Shown here one piece after another: positions 1-5,506 of a stretch of DNA of 6,330 bases; position 1 is the stretch's first letter, and every line of letters starts with the position of its first letter. Origin of the DNA: Desulfobacterales bacterium (lineage in GTDB: Bacteria; Desulfobacterota; Desulfobacteria; Desulfobacterales; C00003060). The position numbers and the translations under genes are program-made. The notes below the pieces were generated by a model that searched no databases, had not been told where the DNA came from, and saw nothing but the letters and a program-made list of their open reading frames with translations. The stretch lies in NCBI GenBank assembly GCA_030668505.1, contig DAOUTV010000109.1, positions 1-6,330 of the forward strand. Direction: 5' to 3'.

Positions 1-98
1 AAGTGCCTTGCGGTTTCTGTTACTGTTAAGCCGAGCGGCTTGATAACATCTTCCCTTAGAACCTCACCAGGATGAGTTGGTTTTCTTCGAGTGGTCAT
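1..98 (-). CDS. higA: HigA-family antitoxin, 5' part only (cut by window edge)
   Basis: Reading the minus strand from the ATG at 98-96 gives 32 complete codons before the window edge. The protein begins MTTRRKPTHPGEVLREDV and continues IKPLGLTVTETARH. The segment HPGEVLREDVIKPLGLT is the hallmark N-terminus of HigA/VapI-type XRE helix-turn-helix antitoxins, and the DNA-binding helices would follow outside the window. A good Shine-Dalgarno (GGAGG, complement of 103-107) precedes the start. The gene lies 16 bp downstream of the higB toxin on the same strand, the inverted toxin-first order typical of higBA. By family knowledge the protein binds and neutralises HigB in the cytoplasm and represses the shared promoter. 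Assignment is firm despite truncation. Confidence 0.9.
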   Translation of the reverse strand, partial: MTTRRKPTHPGEVLREDVIKPLGLTVTETARH

Positions 99-114
99 TT
101 GGAACCTCCAGTTT

Positions 115-393
115 TCAATGATAGTCTATATAATCAACGGCGACCACGTCTGGCCCGTCAAAGCGAAAGGTTACCCGCCAGTTACCTGTGACCCACACCG
201 ACCATGTTCCTTTCTCCTTGCCGGAAAGCTGGTGCAACTTGTAGCCTGGTAAATTCATATCCTGTGGTCCCATAGATGCGTCCAGACGGTCTAGGATCCG
301 AGCAAGTTTGGGGGCATGCTTCGGATTGATCTGTTTTCGGGTTCCCTGATGGAAAAGTTTCTCTAAGCCCTTGTGTTTGAAAGATTTAATCAT
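115..393 (-). CDS. higB: HigB-family toxin (RelE superfamily mRNA endonuclease)
   Basis: A complete 92-residue protein, the usual HigB length. The family signature is clear: LHQLSGKEKGTWSVWVTGNW around residues 53-72, then RVTFRF at 73-78 and a C-terminal VDYIDYH (86-92), matching the LHxLKG / WSVxVxxNWRxxFRF / DYH pattern of plasmid-killer proteins. Members cleave mRNA in translating ribosomes. The N-terminal KSFKHKGLEKLF is also typical. The start is the ATG at 393-391; an AAGGG about 11 nt upstream is a modest ribosome site. The stop is the TGA at 117-115, followed by higA after 16 bp. A near-consensus promoter lies just upstream at 421-449. The conserved tryptophans, arginines and terminal YH are all present, so the toxin looks intact. 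Confidence 0.93.
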   Translation of the reverse strand: MIKSFKHKGLEKLFHQGTRKQINPKHAPKLARILDRLDASMGPQDMNLPGYKLHQLSGKEKGTWSVWVTGNWRVTFRFDGPDVVAVDYIDYH

Positions 394-420
394 TAATTGG
401 ATAACCCTTCATCGCTAACT

Positions 421-449
421 ATTCTAGCGTGTAACCTGCAACGTGTCAA
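421..449 (-). promoter_or_regulatory. higBA promoter (sigma70 type)
   Basis: On the minus strand TTGACA (complement of 444-449) and TAGAAT (complement of 421-426) are separated by exactly 17 bp. The -35 box is perfect and the -10 box matches 5 of 6. Transcription would begin near 414 and run into higB, leaving a leader of roughly 20 nt. Position, orientation and spacing all fit; activity is inferred. Confidence 0.8.
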
Positions 450-455
450 GTTACA
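430..455. promoter_or_regulatory. Candidate HigA operator (inverted repeat over the -35 region)
   Basis: TGTAAC at 430-435 and GTTACA at 450-455 are perfect inverted arms. After one mismatch the symmetry continues with TG/CA (437-438 and 447-448), so 8 of 9 arm positions pair. The repeat covers the -35 hexamer and part of the spacer of the higBA promoter, where a bound HigA dimer would block RNA polymerase. The sequence shows the symmetry and position; HigA binding is inferred from how the family autoregulates. Confidence 0.6.
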
Positions 456-1011
456 TTTTCCCGCATTTTTCCGTGGTGAAAAAGAAAGAAGAAAAGATAG
501 ATGAGATGAAATGTTCCCGTGATGAGGAAGAGAGCATGGCGAGTCTGTAGAAAAAGGCGGATTTACGGCAACCTTCCCTTGGGCCAAATTCCGTGGGTGA
601 CAAATACTCCGACTCCCCACGCAGAGATCATAAACTGGGAATTACAGATGTTAATGGAGATATAAACCTTTTCAGGGATGGTCTACATCAAAGAAGGATG
701 ACAGAGATCTGTGTTCGTGAACTTTGTCCCTTGCTGACAGATAGATGACAGTTATCGATAGTCAGGGGATTTGCCCTTTGAGTAAAGATCAACCAATGAA
801 ATCCTTAAGCCTTCTATTGTGCCTCCGAAACCACGGTCAAGCAGATATCGATAATTCAAGCCAGCGCTGACCCCAATCACAATCTATAATGCCATACAAT
901 AATCGCCGCTTTGACATCCACCAATAGGGCAAAGGGTGCTTGACACCATGCCCTGTGACCTAACGCGACCGAATACCAGCCTAACCTTTCGCAGTGCTTT
1001 AGAGAGTTCAG
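456..1011. other. Gene-free interval between higBA and the YefM-type module
   Basis: About 550 bp with no convincing coding sequence on either strand. The short open frames here lack ribosome sites and family-like sequence, and the longest ones run through promoter palindromes. Visible structure is minor: a purine-rich plus-strand run around 477-515, the heptamer ATCGATA occurring twice (about 754 and 847), and a GC-containing hairpin at 927-953. I could not recognise a decayed gene, RNA gene or attachment site. Confidence 0.5.
927..953. repeat. Interrupted inverted repeat (hairpin)
   Basis: Outer arms GGGCA (927-931) and TGCCC (949-953) and inner arms GGTG (935-938) and CACC (944-947) enclose a CTTGA loop, with an asymmetric bulge of three bases on the left and one on the right. 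There is no T-run on either side, so it is not a typical intrinsic terminator. It sits about 60 bp upstream of the YefM-module -35 box. Function unknown. Confidence 0.35.
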
Positions 1012-1040
1012 TTGACATGACGTCCATTTTAATGTACATT
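1012..1040 (+). promoter_or_regulatory. Promoter of the YefM/RelE-type TA operon
   Basis: A perfect TTGACA at 1012-1017 is followed after 17 bp by TACATT at 1035-1040, which matches 4 of 6 of the -10 consensus. The -10 box lies inside the TGTACA palindromes, so antitoxin binding would occlude it. Predicted transcription starts near 1047, giving a leader of about 25 nt carrying the ribosome site AGGAGGG at 1058-1064. Confidence 0.75.
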
Positions 1041-1057
1041 AAAATGTACATTAAAAT
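1027..1057. promoter_or_regulatory. YefM-type operator: long and short TGTACA palindromes
   Basis: A perfect 18-bp palindrome occupies 1027-1044, with TGTACA at its core (1033-1038). A second TGTACA (1045-1050) is the centre of a 10-bp palindrome at 1043-1052. The two cores are 12 bp centre to centre, and the unit AATGTACATTAAAAT is repeated with a 12-bp period. E. coli YefM-YoeB is known to bind a long and a short palindrome with TGTACA cores at this same 12-bp spacing. The site overlaps the -10 box, so autorepression is the expected outcome. Confidence 0.82.
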
Positions 1058-1071
1058 AGGAGGGTATACAG

Positions 1072-1335
1072 ATGGAAAAAATAGCAATAACCAAAGCAAG
1101 GAACAAATTCATGAAACTTCCGGATCAGGTCGCCAAACACCAGGTACTTGCCGTTACGAGAAGAAACAAGGAAGTCATGGCGGTTATGAGCTGGGAATTA
1201 TACGAAGGCCTGCTTGAGACCCTGGAGATCCTGTCTGATCCCGAGCTGATGAATAATCTAAAAAGAGGTATCGAAGACGTCAAGGCCGGCAGGACCCATT
1301 CATTAAAGGAAGCCTATGAAAGGCTGGGGTTTTGA
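1072..1335 (+). CDS. Phd/YefM-family antitoxin
   Basis: An 87-residue protein of typical Phd/YefM size. The N-terminal half (about 1-50) has the family pattern: ITKARNKFMKLPDQV, a central LAVTRRNKEVMAVMSWELYEGL corresponding to the beta-hairpin and 'pvavlis-eeye-l' segment, then LETLEILSDPELMNNLKRGI leading into the C-terminal toxin-binding tail. Family members fold as dimers that bind operator DNA with the N-terminal part and wrap the toxin with the C-terminal part. The ATG at 1072 is placed 7 nt after AGGAGGG, a strong ribosome site. The gene ends in TGA at 1333-1335, overlapping the toxin start by 4 bases. Upstream lies a YefM-style operator, which supports the call independently. No specific gene symbol is assigned because the partner toxin is not clearly YoeB. 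Confidence 0.93.
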   Translation: MEKIAITKARNKFMKLPDQVAKHQVLAVTRRNKEVMAVMSWELYEGLLETLEILSDPELMNNLKRGIEDVKAGRTHSLKEAYERLGF

Positions 1336-1658
1336 AATACAGGATTCTCATCACGGACACCTGTCTTAGCCTGATAGGCAAAATACCTGACAAGAAAATC
1401 CAACACACGGTTTTGAATCGGATTCAGAAGCTGTCTCATGAACCCGACAAACAGGGTAAGAAGCTGGTTAAAGACCTATCCGGATTCCGTTCGGTACATG
1501 CTGCTGGACGATATAGGATTATCTACAAGATCGACAAACAAACCGTGATCATTTACGTTCTGGCGGCAGGAATAAGAAAAGAAGGTGACAAGAAGGATAT
1601 CTACAAGATTGCCAAAAGACTATTAAATGCAGGTCTTCTGGATTTGGACGAAACCTGA
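1332..1658 (+). CDS. RelE/ParE-family toxin
   Basis: A 108-residue protein starting with TTG at 1332, overlapping the antitoxin TGA in the sequence TTGA, so translation is probably coupled. GAAAGG at 1318-1323 lies 8 nt upstream. The RelE fold is indicated by an N-terminal strand-helix region, KKLVKDLSGFRSVHAAGRYR at 43-62, and IIYKIDKQTVIIYVLAAGIR at 63-82 followed by a basic helix (DIYKIAKRL, 89-97). In this superfamily the fold usually gives a ribosome-dependent mRNA endonuclease, or sometimes a gyrase poison. The conserved basic residues R60, R62 and R82 are visible, but catalysis cannot be deduced firmly. At 108 residues it is somewhat longer than usual (about 85-95); the extra length is a leucine-rich C-terminal tail. 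No later ATG would preserve the N-terminal strand, so TTG is the sensible start. Confidence 0.88.
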   Translation: MKYRILITDTCLSLIGKIPDKKIQHTVLNRIQKLSHEPDKQGKKLVKDLSGFRSVHAAGRYRIIYKIDKQTVIIYVLAAGIRKEGDKKDIYKIAKRLLNAGLLDLDET

Positions 1659-1693
1659 GACTTCAACCCAGAACCCAAACATAGGCTCTCACT

Positions 1694-4600
1694 ATGCCAA
1701 CCACCATCCTCCTAGTCGATGACCATCCGGTGTTTCGAAAGGGACTTCGCCTTCTTCTTGAAGAGGAACAGGATTTGAGCGTGGTTGGTGAGGCAAGCGA
1801 CGGCCGGGAGGCGATCGACCTGGCCCGGGAACTCTCCCCGGATGTGGTTGTCATGGACATCACCATGCCGAATCTCAGCGGTATTGACGCAACCCGTCAA
1901 ATCCTGACAGAGTCTCCCGACACCAAGGTGGTGGCCCTATCCGTACATTCCGGAAAGCGATTTGTGAGAGACATGCTTCAGGCGGGAGCCGTCGGCTATA
2001 TCCTGAAGGAGTGTGTGCCGGAGGAGATGATCGAAGGGATACGGACCGTAAAGTCGGGAGATGTATACCTGAGCAAGTCGATCTCAGGCATTGTGGTTTC
2101 AGAATATATGAAACTTCTGTCGGAGACTGATGGTATGGTTGAAATCCCTTATGAGCCCATTCTTCGGACCAAACTCCACCGCCCGCCAGTCGCCCTGGAT
2201 ATTCTGCCCCGGGCCCGGTTACTGGAGCTACTTAACCAGGGCCGGAGCACGCCGTTGACATTAATCTCGGCCGCGGCGGGATACGGCAAAAGCACGCTGG
2301 CGAGCAAGTGGATAGAGGCCTGCGACTGCCCCAGTGCCTGGGTATCCCTGGACGAGGACGACAACGACCTGCGTTTGTTCGTGACATACCTTCTATCCGG
2401 CATCCGTACCGCGTTTCCCACGGTTGGCCAAGAGATCCAAACCATGCTGAGTGCTCCCTCGCTGCCTCGGCCCTCGGTGCTGGCCCGCACCTTGATTAAT
2501 GATCTGGATACCATTGAGGAAAAGTTTATCCTGGTCCTGGATGACTATCACCGCATCCATGAGACGGCCATTCACGATCTGATGGCCGAAGTGCTGCGGC
2601 ATCCGCTGCGGGCGATGCACCTTGTGCTGCTTACGCGCCGAGATCCGCCCTTGCCCCTCATGACACTCCGTGCCAGCGGCCAGGTGAACGAGATCACCAT
2701 GGAGCAGCTGCGCTTTACGCGTTCGGAAACAGCGGCTTTTCTGCAAAGAGCCCTCGATGTGTCTATCGACGACACCACGGCGGCTATTCTCGAAAAAAAG
2801 ATTGAAGGTTGGGTGACCGGTTTGCGTCTGGCAGCTTTTTCGCTACGGGGCCAAAAAGATCTGGATCGCCTTGTGAGCGGTCTTCGAGAAGGCTTTCAAT
2901 ACATCACGGATTATCTTGTCACGGAAGTTGTTTCACGGCAACCGCCGGCCATGGCGCGGTATTTAATGGAAACGGCCATCCTGGATCGTTTCTGTGCAGC
3001 CCTTTGCGAGGCGATACATTTGTCGAAGGGAGAACCTGGGGGGGATGAAATCAGTGGACAGGAGTTTATCGAATGGCTGGAGAAGGCCCACCTTTTCGTG
3101 ATTCCCCTGGACGATCAGCACCGGTGGTTCCGCTACCACCGCCTGTTTCAGGACCTTCTACAGAGCCAACTGAAGCGCAGATACAGCACTGAAGAGATCG
3201 CTACACTCCATTATCGGGCCAGCGAGTGGTTTGGTGAGAACGGTCTCATCGACGAGGCCATCCCGCGTGCGCTGGCCGCCGGCGATGTGATCAGCGCGGC
3301 TCAATGGGTCGAGCAAAATCGACAGGCTATGCTCAATAGTGACAGATGGTTCGTCTTGGAGAAGTGGCTGTCCATGCTTCCCGATACCGTTATTCAGGAG
3401 CGGCCGGGGCTTCTCATGGCCCGAGTCTGGATACTCTATCATCATTTTGATCTGCCGACTATTCCATCTGTTATTGATGCCGCTGAATCTCTTCTAAGCG
3501 ACGCCCCAATAGATCAACCTCTCCGTGGAGAGATCGATTTCTTTCGCGGGTATCTCTACTATTTCCAGAATGAAGGGTCACACAGCCTGAAGCATCTTCA
3601 AGCTGCCCTGAAACGTGTTCCCGAAGCCTATCATGAAATTCGAGGCCAGATCGAAATACTTTATGGTTTGGCCAGCCAAATGCAAGGCCTGAAGGAAGAG
3701 GCCGTGAATACACTGAGTGATTTGCTCTATCACCACCGGATGCCACAGAGCGTAAGGAAGACCCGTCTGTTGGCAACGCTTGTCTACATACATATTATCG
3801 CGGGTGATTTGGACAAAGCACTCGTGGCAAATCAACAACTTCGCGACGTCGCGACAAAGGGCAACCACGCCTATGCCACAGTGTGGAGCAGCTATCTCCA
3901 GGGACTCATCCACTTCTATGGGAATGACCTTGAGTCAGCGATTGATCATTTTCGCCAAGCCATTGAGCAGAAGTACATCTTGCATACGCGAGCAGCTATT
4001 GATGGCTGGGCAGGGCTTGCTTTCTGCTATCAAGCCATGGGCCAACCCGGCATGGCTAACGCAGCGATGAAAGGTCTTTTTGACTATGTTGATCTCCTCA
4101 ATGATCCAACTTGTTCAATGATTGCCCACTCATGTCACGCACGGTTGTCGATTATGCAGGGAGAACCGAAATCAGCGACGGGTTGGTCTCGAGAAAGTCC
4201 TCCTCCCCTTGAGAACATGGTCTGGTGGCTGGAGATCCCAGCCGTCACCCATTGCCGGGCGCTTCTTGCTGAAGGATCGGACGAGAGCCTTGAGAAAGCC
4301 GAGATAAAGCTTCGGGAACTTCTGCAGCTGAATCATGACAATCACAACACCTGTCATATGATTCACATTATGCCGTTGTTGGCCTTGGCCCTCAAAAAGA
4401 AAGAGCGCTTTGATGAAGCCTTGACCATTCTGGAACGGGCAGTCGACCTGGCAAAACCCGGTGGATGGATACGTCCATTCATCGAATTAGGTCCCCCCAT
4501 GGCTGAGCTGCTGAAACGGCTGATTGCGAAAAACATCGCTGTGGACTACACAGAAAAGCTCCTCGCCGCTTTCAGGGATGAAGAACAGGTCGCAGTGCCG

Positions 4601-4858
4601 GAGGTGCCCGAGCATCCTGGCGAATCCCCGCCGGCCCCCCACTCACCCGATTCTCAGCCCCTTGTCGAGCCCCCGACCAATCGCGAGTTAGAGATTCTTG
4701 AGCTATTGGCGCAACGGCGGCAGAACAAGGAAATCTCCGAGAAACTGTTCATTTCAACGGAGACTGTGAAATCCCACCTGAAGAACATCTTCGGGAAGCT
4801 CAACGTCAGCAACCGCCGTCAGGCGGTTCAAAGAGCCAAGAACCTCAACATTCTCTGA
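1694..4858 (+). CDS. REC-STAND NTPase-LuxR regulator (MalT/LAL-like response regulator)
   Basis: A 1054-residue cytoplasmic transcription factor combining a response-regulator receiver with a MalT-like protein. Residues about 3-140 form a NarL-type REC domain with the acidic pair D9/D10, phosphoacceptor D55 (VVVMDITMP), switch residue S83 and K105, all intact. Residues about 155-490 are the STAND NTPase and winged-helix region: TKLHRPP (159-165), Walker A AAAGYGKST (193-201, K199), Walker B ILVLDDYH (279-286, D283/D284), the RRDPPLPL motif near 314, EGWVTGLRLAAFSLRG near 371-386, and HRWFRYHRLFQDLL (476-489). Residues about 500-960 are helical, TPR-like (MalT domain III type). A proline-rich linker (about 965-994) joins the LuxR helix-turn-helix (993-1054; TNRELEIL, NKEISEKLFIS, TVKSHLKNI). 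MalT itself is about 900 residues, the surplus being the REC domain. The ATG at 1694 puts REC at the true N-terminus, but its ribosome site is weak (AGG at 1683-1685). No kinase gene is nearby; ligand and targets are unknown. Confidence 0.96.
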   Translation: MPTTILLVDDHPVFRKGLRLLLEEEQDLSVVGEASDGREAIDLARELSPDVVVMDITMPNLSGIDATRQILTESPDTKVVALSVHSGKRFVRDMLQAGAVGYILKECVPEEMIEGIRTVKSGDVYLSKSISGIVVSEYMKLLSETDGMVEIPYEPILRTKLHRPPVALDILPRARLLELLNQGRSTPLTLISAAAGYGKSTLASKWIEACDCPSAWVSLDEDDNDLRLFVTYLLSGIRTAFPTVGQEIQTMLSAPSLPRPSVLARTLINDLDTIEEKFILVLDDYHRIHETAIHDLMAEVLRHPLRAMHLVLLTRRDPPLPLMTLRASGQVNEITMEQLRFTRSETAAFLQRALDVSIDDTTAAILEKKIEGWVTGLRLAAFSLRGQKDLDRLVSGLREGFQYITDYLVTEVVSRQPPAMARYLMETAILDRFCAALCEAIHLSKGEPGGDEISGQEFIEWLEKAHLFVIPLDDQHRWFRYHRLFQDLLQSQLKRRYSTEEIATLHYRASEWFGENGLIDEAIPRALAAGDVISAAQWVEQNRQAMLNSDRWFVLEKWLSMLPDTVIQERPGLLMARVWILYHHFDLPTIPSVIDAAESLLSDAPIDQPLRGEIDFFRGYLYYFQNEGSHSLKHLQAALKRVPEAYHEIRGQIEILYGLASQMQGLKEEAVNTLSDLLYHHRMPQSVRKTRLLATLVYIHIIAGDLDKALVANQQLRDVATKGNHAYATVWSSYLQGLIHFYGNDLESAIDHFRQAIEQKYILHTRAAIDGWAGLAFCYQAMGQPGMANAAMKGLFDYVDLLNDPTCSMIAHSCHARLSIMQGEPKSATGWSRESPPPLENMVWWLEIPAVTHCRALLAEGSDESLEKAEIKLRELLQLNHDNHNTCHMIHIMPLLALALKKKERFDEALTILERAVDLAKPGGWIRPFIELGPPMAELLKRLIAKNIAVDYTEKLLAAFRDEEQVAVPEVPEHPGESPPAPHSPDSQPLVEPPTNRELEILELLAQRRQNKEISEKLFISTETVKSHLKNIFGKLNVSNRRQAVQRAKNLNIL

Positions 4859-4951
4859 CGAGGGGATTATGAATGCCTAAACCGAACCTTTTACCTTTCA
4901 GACGAATCCGATTTGTCCATCAGCCGTACCCATAGCATCTCTCAACTATTC

Positions 4952-4986
4952 CTTGCATATTTGAAGTCTAGGTTCATATTTGCAAG
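4952..4986. repeat. 35-bp inverted repeat downstream of the regulator
   Basis: Two 14-base arms, CTTGCATATTTGAA (4952-4965) and TTCATATTTGCAAG (4973-4986), pair at 12 of 14 positions around a 7-base loop (GTCTAGG). The arms begin 93 nt after the regulator stop codon. It is followed by AAAAG rather than a T-run on the plus strand, and there is no T-run on the other side, so it is not a canonical intrinsic terminator. It could be an mRNA 3' stem-loop or a protein-binding site. The pairing is certain; its role is not. Confidence 0.6.
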
Positions 4987-5011
4987 AAAAGTAAAGTGAA
5001 AAGATACTTTT
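4987..5011 (+). repeat. A/T-rich inverted repeat ending in TTTT, possible weak terminator
   Basis: AAAAGTA (4987-4993) and TACTTTT (5005-5011) are perfect 7-bp arms around an 11-base loop, abutting the larger inverted repeat. The stem has a single G-C pair and only four terminal T residues, so as an intrinsic terminator it would be weak. Together the two hairpins may mark the 3' end of the regulator transcript; this is inference. Confidence 0.3.
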
Positions 5012-5186
5012 GAATTCTATTCCGGTACATTTTATTTTCAGTCCCCTTTCCCTTTCTCCAAATCTTCCATCACCTTCTCCATCTCCGGCTCTCCTGTACC
5101 CCCCATCTCCCCATCACTCGGTTTCTCTTTCGCTGTGAGGTGTCGTGTGTTTTCACTTAGCAGGGACCGTCGCCGAAAAAATATTG

Positions 5187-5215
5187 TTGACATGCTCATT
5201 CTTATAGCATATTAT
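5187..5215 (+). promoter_or_regulatory. dinJ-yafQ promoter (sigma70 type)
   Basis: A perfect TTGACA (5187-5192) and TATTAT (5210-5215, 5 of 6) are separated by 17 bp. Transcription should start near 5222, about 18 nt before the dinJ ATG, leaving just room for the ribosome site GGAGGGG at 5229-5235. This is one of the two strongest promoter matches in the window. Confidence 0.82.
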
Positions 5216-5224
5216 ATGCCATAA
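5202..5224. promoter_or_regulatory. Candidate DinJ operator (23-bp palindrome over the -10 box)
   Basis: GCATAT (5207-5212) and ATATGC (5214-5219) form a perfect palindrome around a central T. After one mismatched position each side, TTAT (5202-5205) and ATAA (5221-5224) extend it, so 10 of 11 arm positions pair. The site fully covers the -10 hexamer and the predicted transcription start. A ribbon-helix-helix antitoxin such as DinJ is expected to bind such a site and repress its own operon. Binding is inferred from position and family behaviour. Confidence 0.65.
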
Positions 5225-5239
5225 ATATGGAGGGGTGTG

Positions 5240-5503
5240 ATGGGAACAACGAAAACTGCCTCAGCCAGGGCACTGATTGATCCGAAAATAAAGAAAGAGG
5301 CCGAAGCCATTCTGAAAGACTTGGGTCTGTCAGTATCAAAATCATTTGAGCTCTATTATCGCCAGATTATCGCCTACCGGGGCTTGCCGTTTGAACTGCG
5401 GGTTCCCAATGAAAAAACAATGAAGGCAATTGAAAATTCGAGGCAGGGCAAAGGAAAGAGCTTTCCCTCTGCCGAAGATTTATTTGATGACCTGGGAATC
5501 TGA
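5240..5503 (+). CDS. dinJ: RelB/DinJ-family antitoxin
   Basis: An 87-residue protein with the RelB/DinJ layout. An N-terminal ribbon-helix-helix (about residues 8-47) contains ARALIDPKIKKEAEAIL and a GLSVSKSFELYYRQII helix pair; then comes the family hallmark GLPFELRVPNEKT (48-60), and a charged C-terminal toxin-binding tail ending AEDLFDDLGI. The ATG at 5240 is chosen over the in-frame GTG at 5237 because GGAGG (5229-5233) sits 6 nt before the ATG but only 3 nt before the GTG. The toxin gene begins 3 bp after the stop. Family members dimerise, bind their own promoter and block the YafQ active site. The promoter and a 23-bp palindrome immediately upstream fit autoregulation. The dinJ symbol is by analogy with the YafQ partner. 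Confidence 0.92.
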   Translation: MGTTKTASARALIDPKIKKEAEAILKDLGLSVSKSFELYYRQIIAYRGLPFELRVPNEKTMKAIENSRQGKGKSFPSAEDLFDDLGI

Positions 5504-5506
5504 GCG

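Larger units (their letters stand above)
4859..5186. other. Gene-free interval between the regulator and dinJ-yafQ
   Basis: About 330 bp without a credible gene. It holds a 35-bp inverted repeat (4952-4986), a shorter A/T hairpin immediately after it (4987-5011), and a pyrimidine-rich, G-poor stretch at about 5040-5120 that resembles the larger tract at 5810-6095. The dinJ promoter begins at 5187. Confidence 0.6.

Noticed and set aside
393..620. Minus-strand frame of 75 codons upstream of higB
   Set aside because: It runs through the higBA promoter and operator, has no ribosome site and no family-like sequence, and its stop abuts the higB start only by chance.
911..945. Two further TTGACA hexamers (911-916 and 940-945) as extra promoters for the YefM module
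   Set aside because: Neither has a plausible -10 box at 16-18 bp; only the one at 1012 does.
884..1217. Open frames on both strands across the YefM operator (884-1099 minus, 936-1217 plus)
   Set aside because: Repetitive stretches such as ILMYIKMYIK are translations of the TGTACA palindromes, and the plus-strand frame overlaps the real antitoxin in another frame.
2149..4366. Multiple open frames inside the regulator on both strands
   Set aside because: All are shadows of one 1054-residue gene with continuous domain structure. None has a ribosome site or recognisable motif.
5237..5239. GTG as the dinJ start codon
   Set aside because: It lies only 3 nt after the GGAGG ribosome site, whereas the adjacent ATG at 5240 has a better 6-nt spacing.
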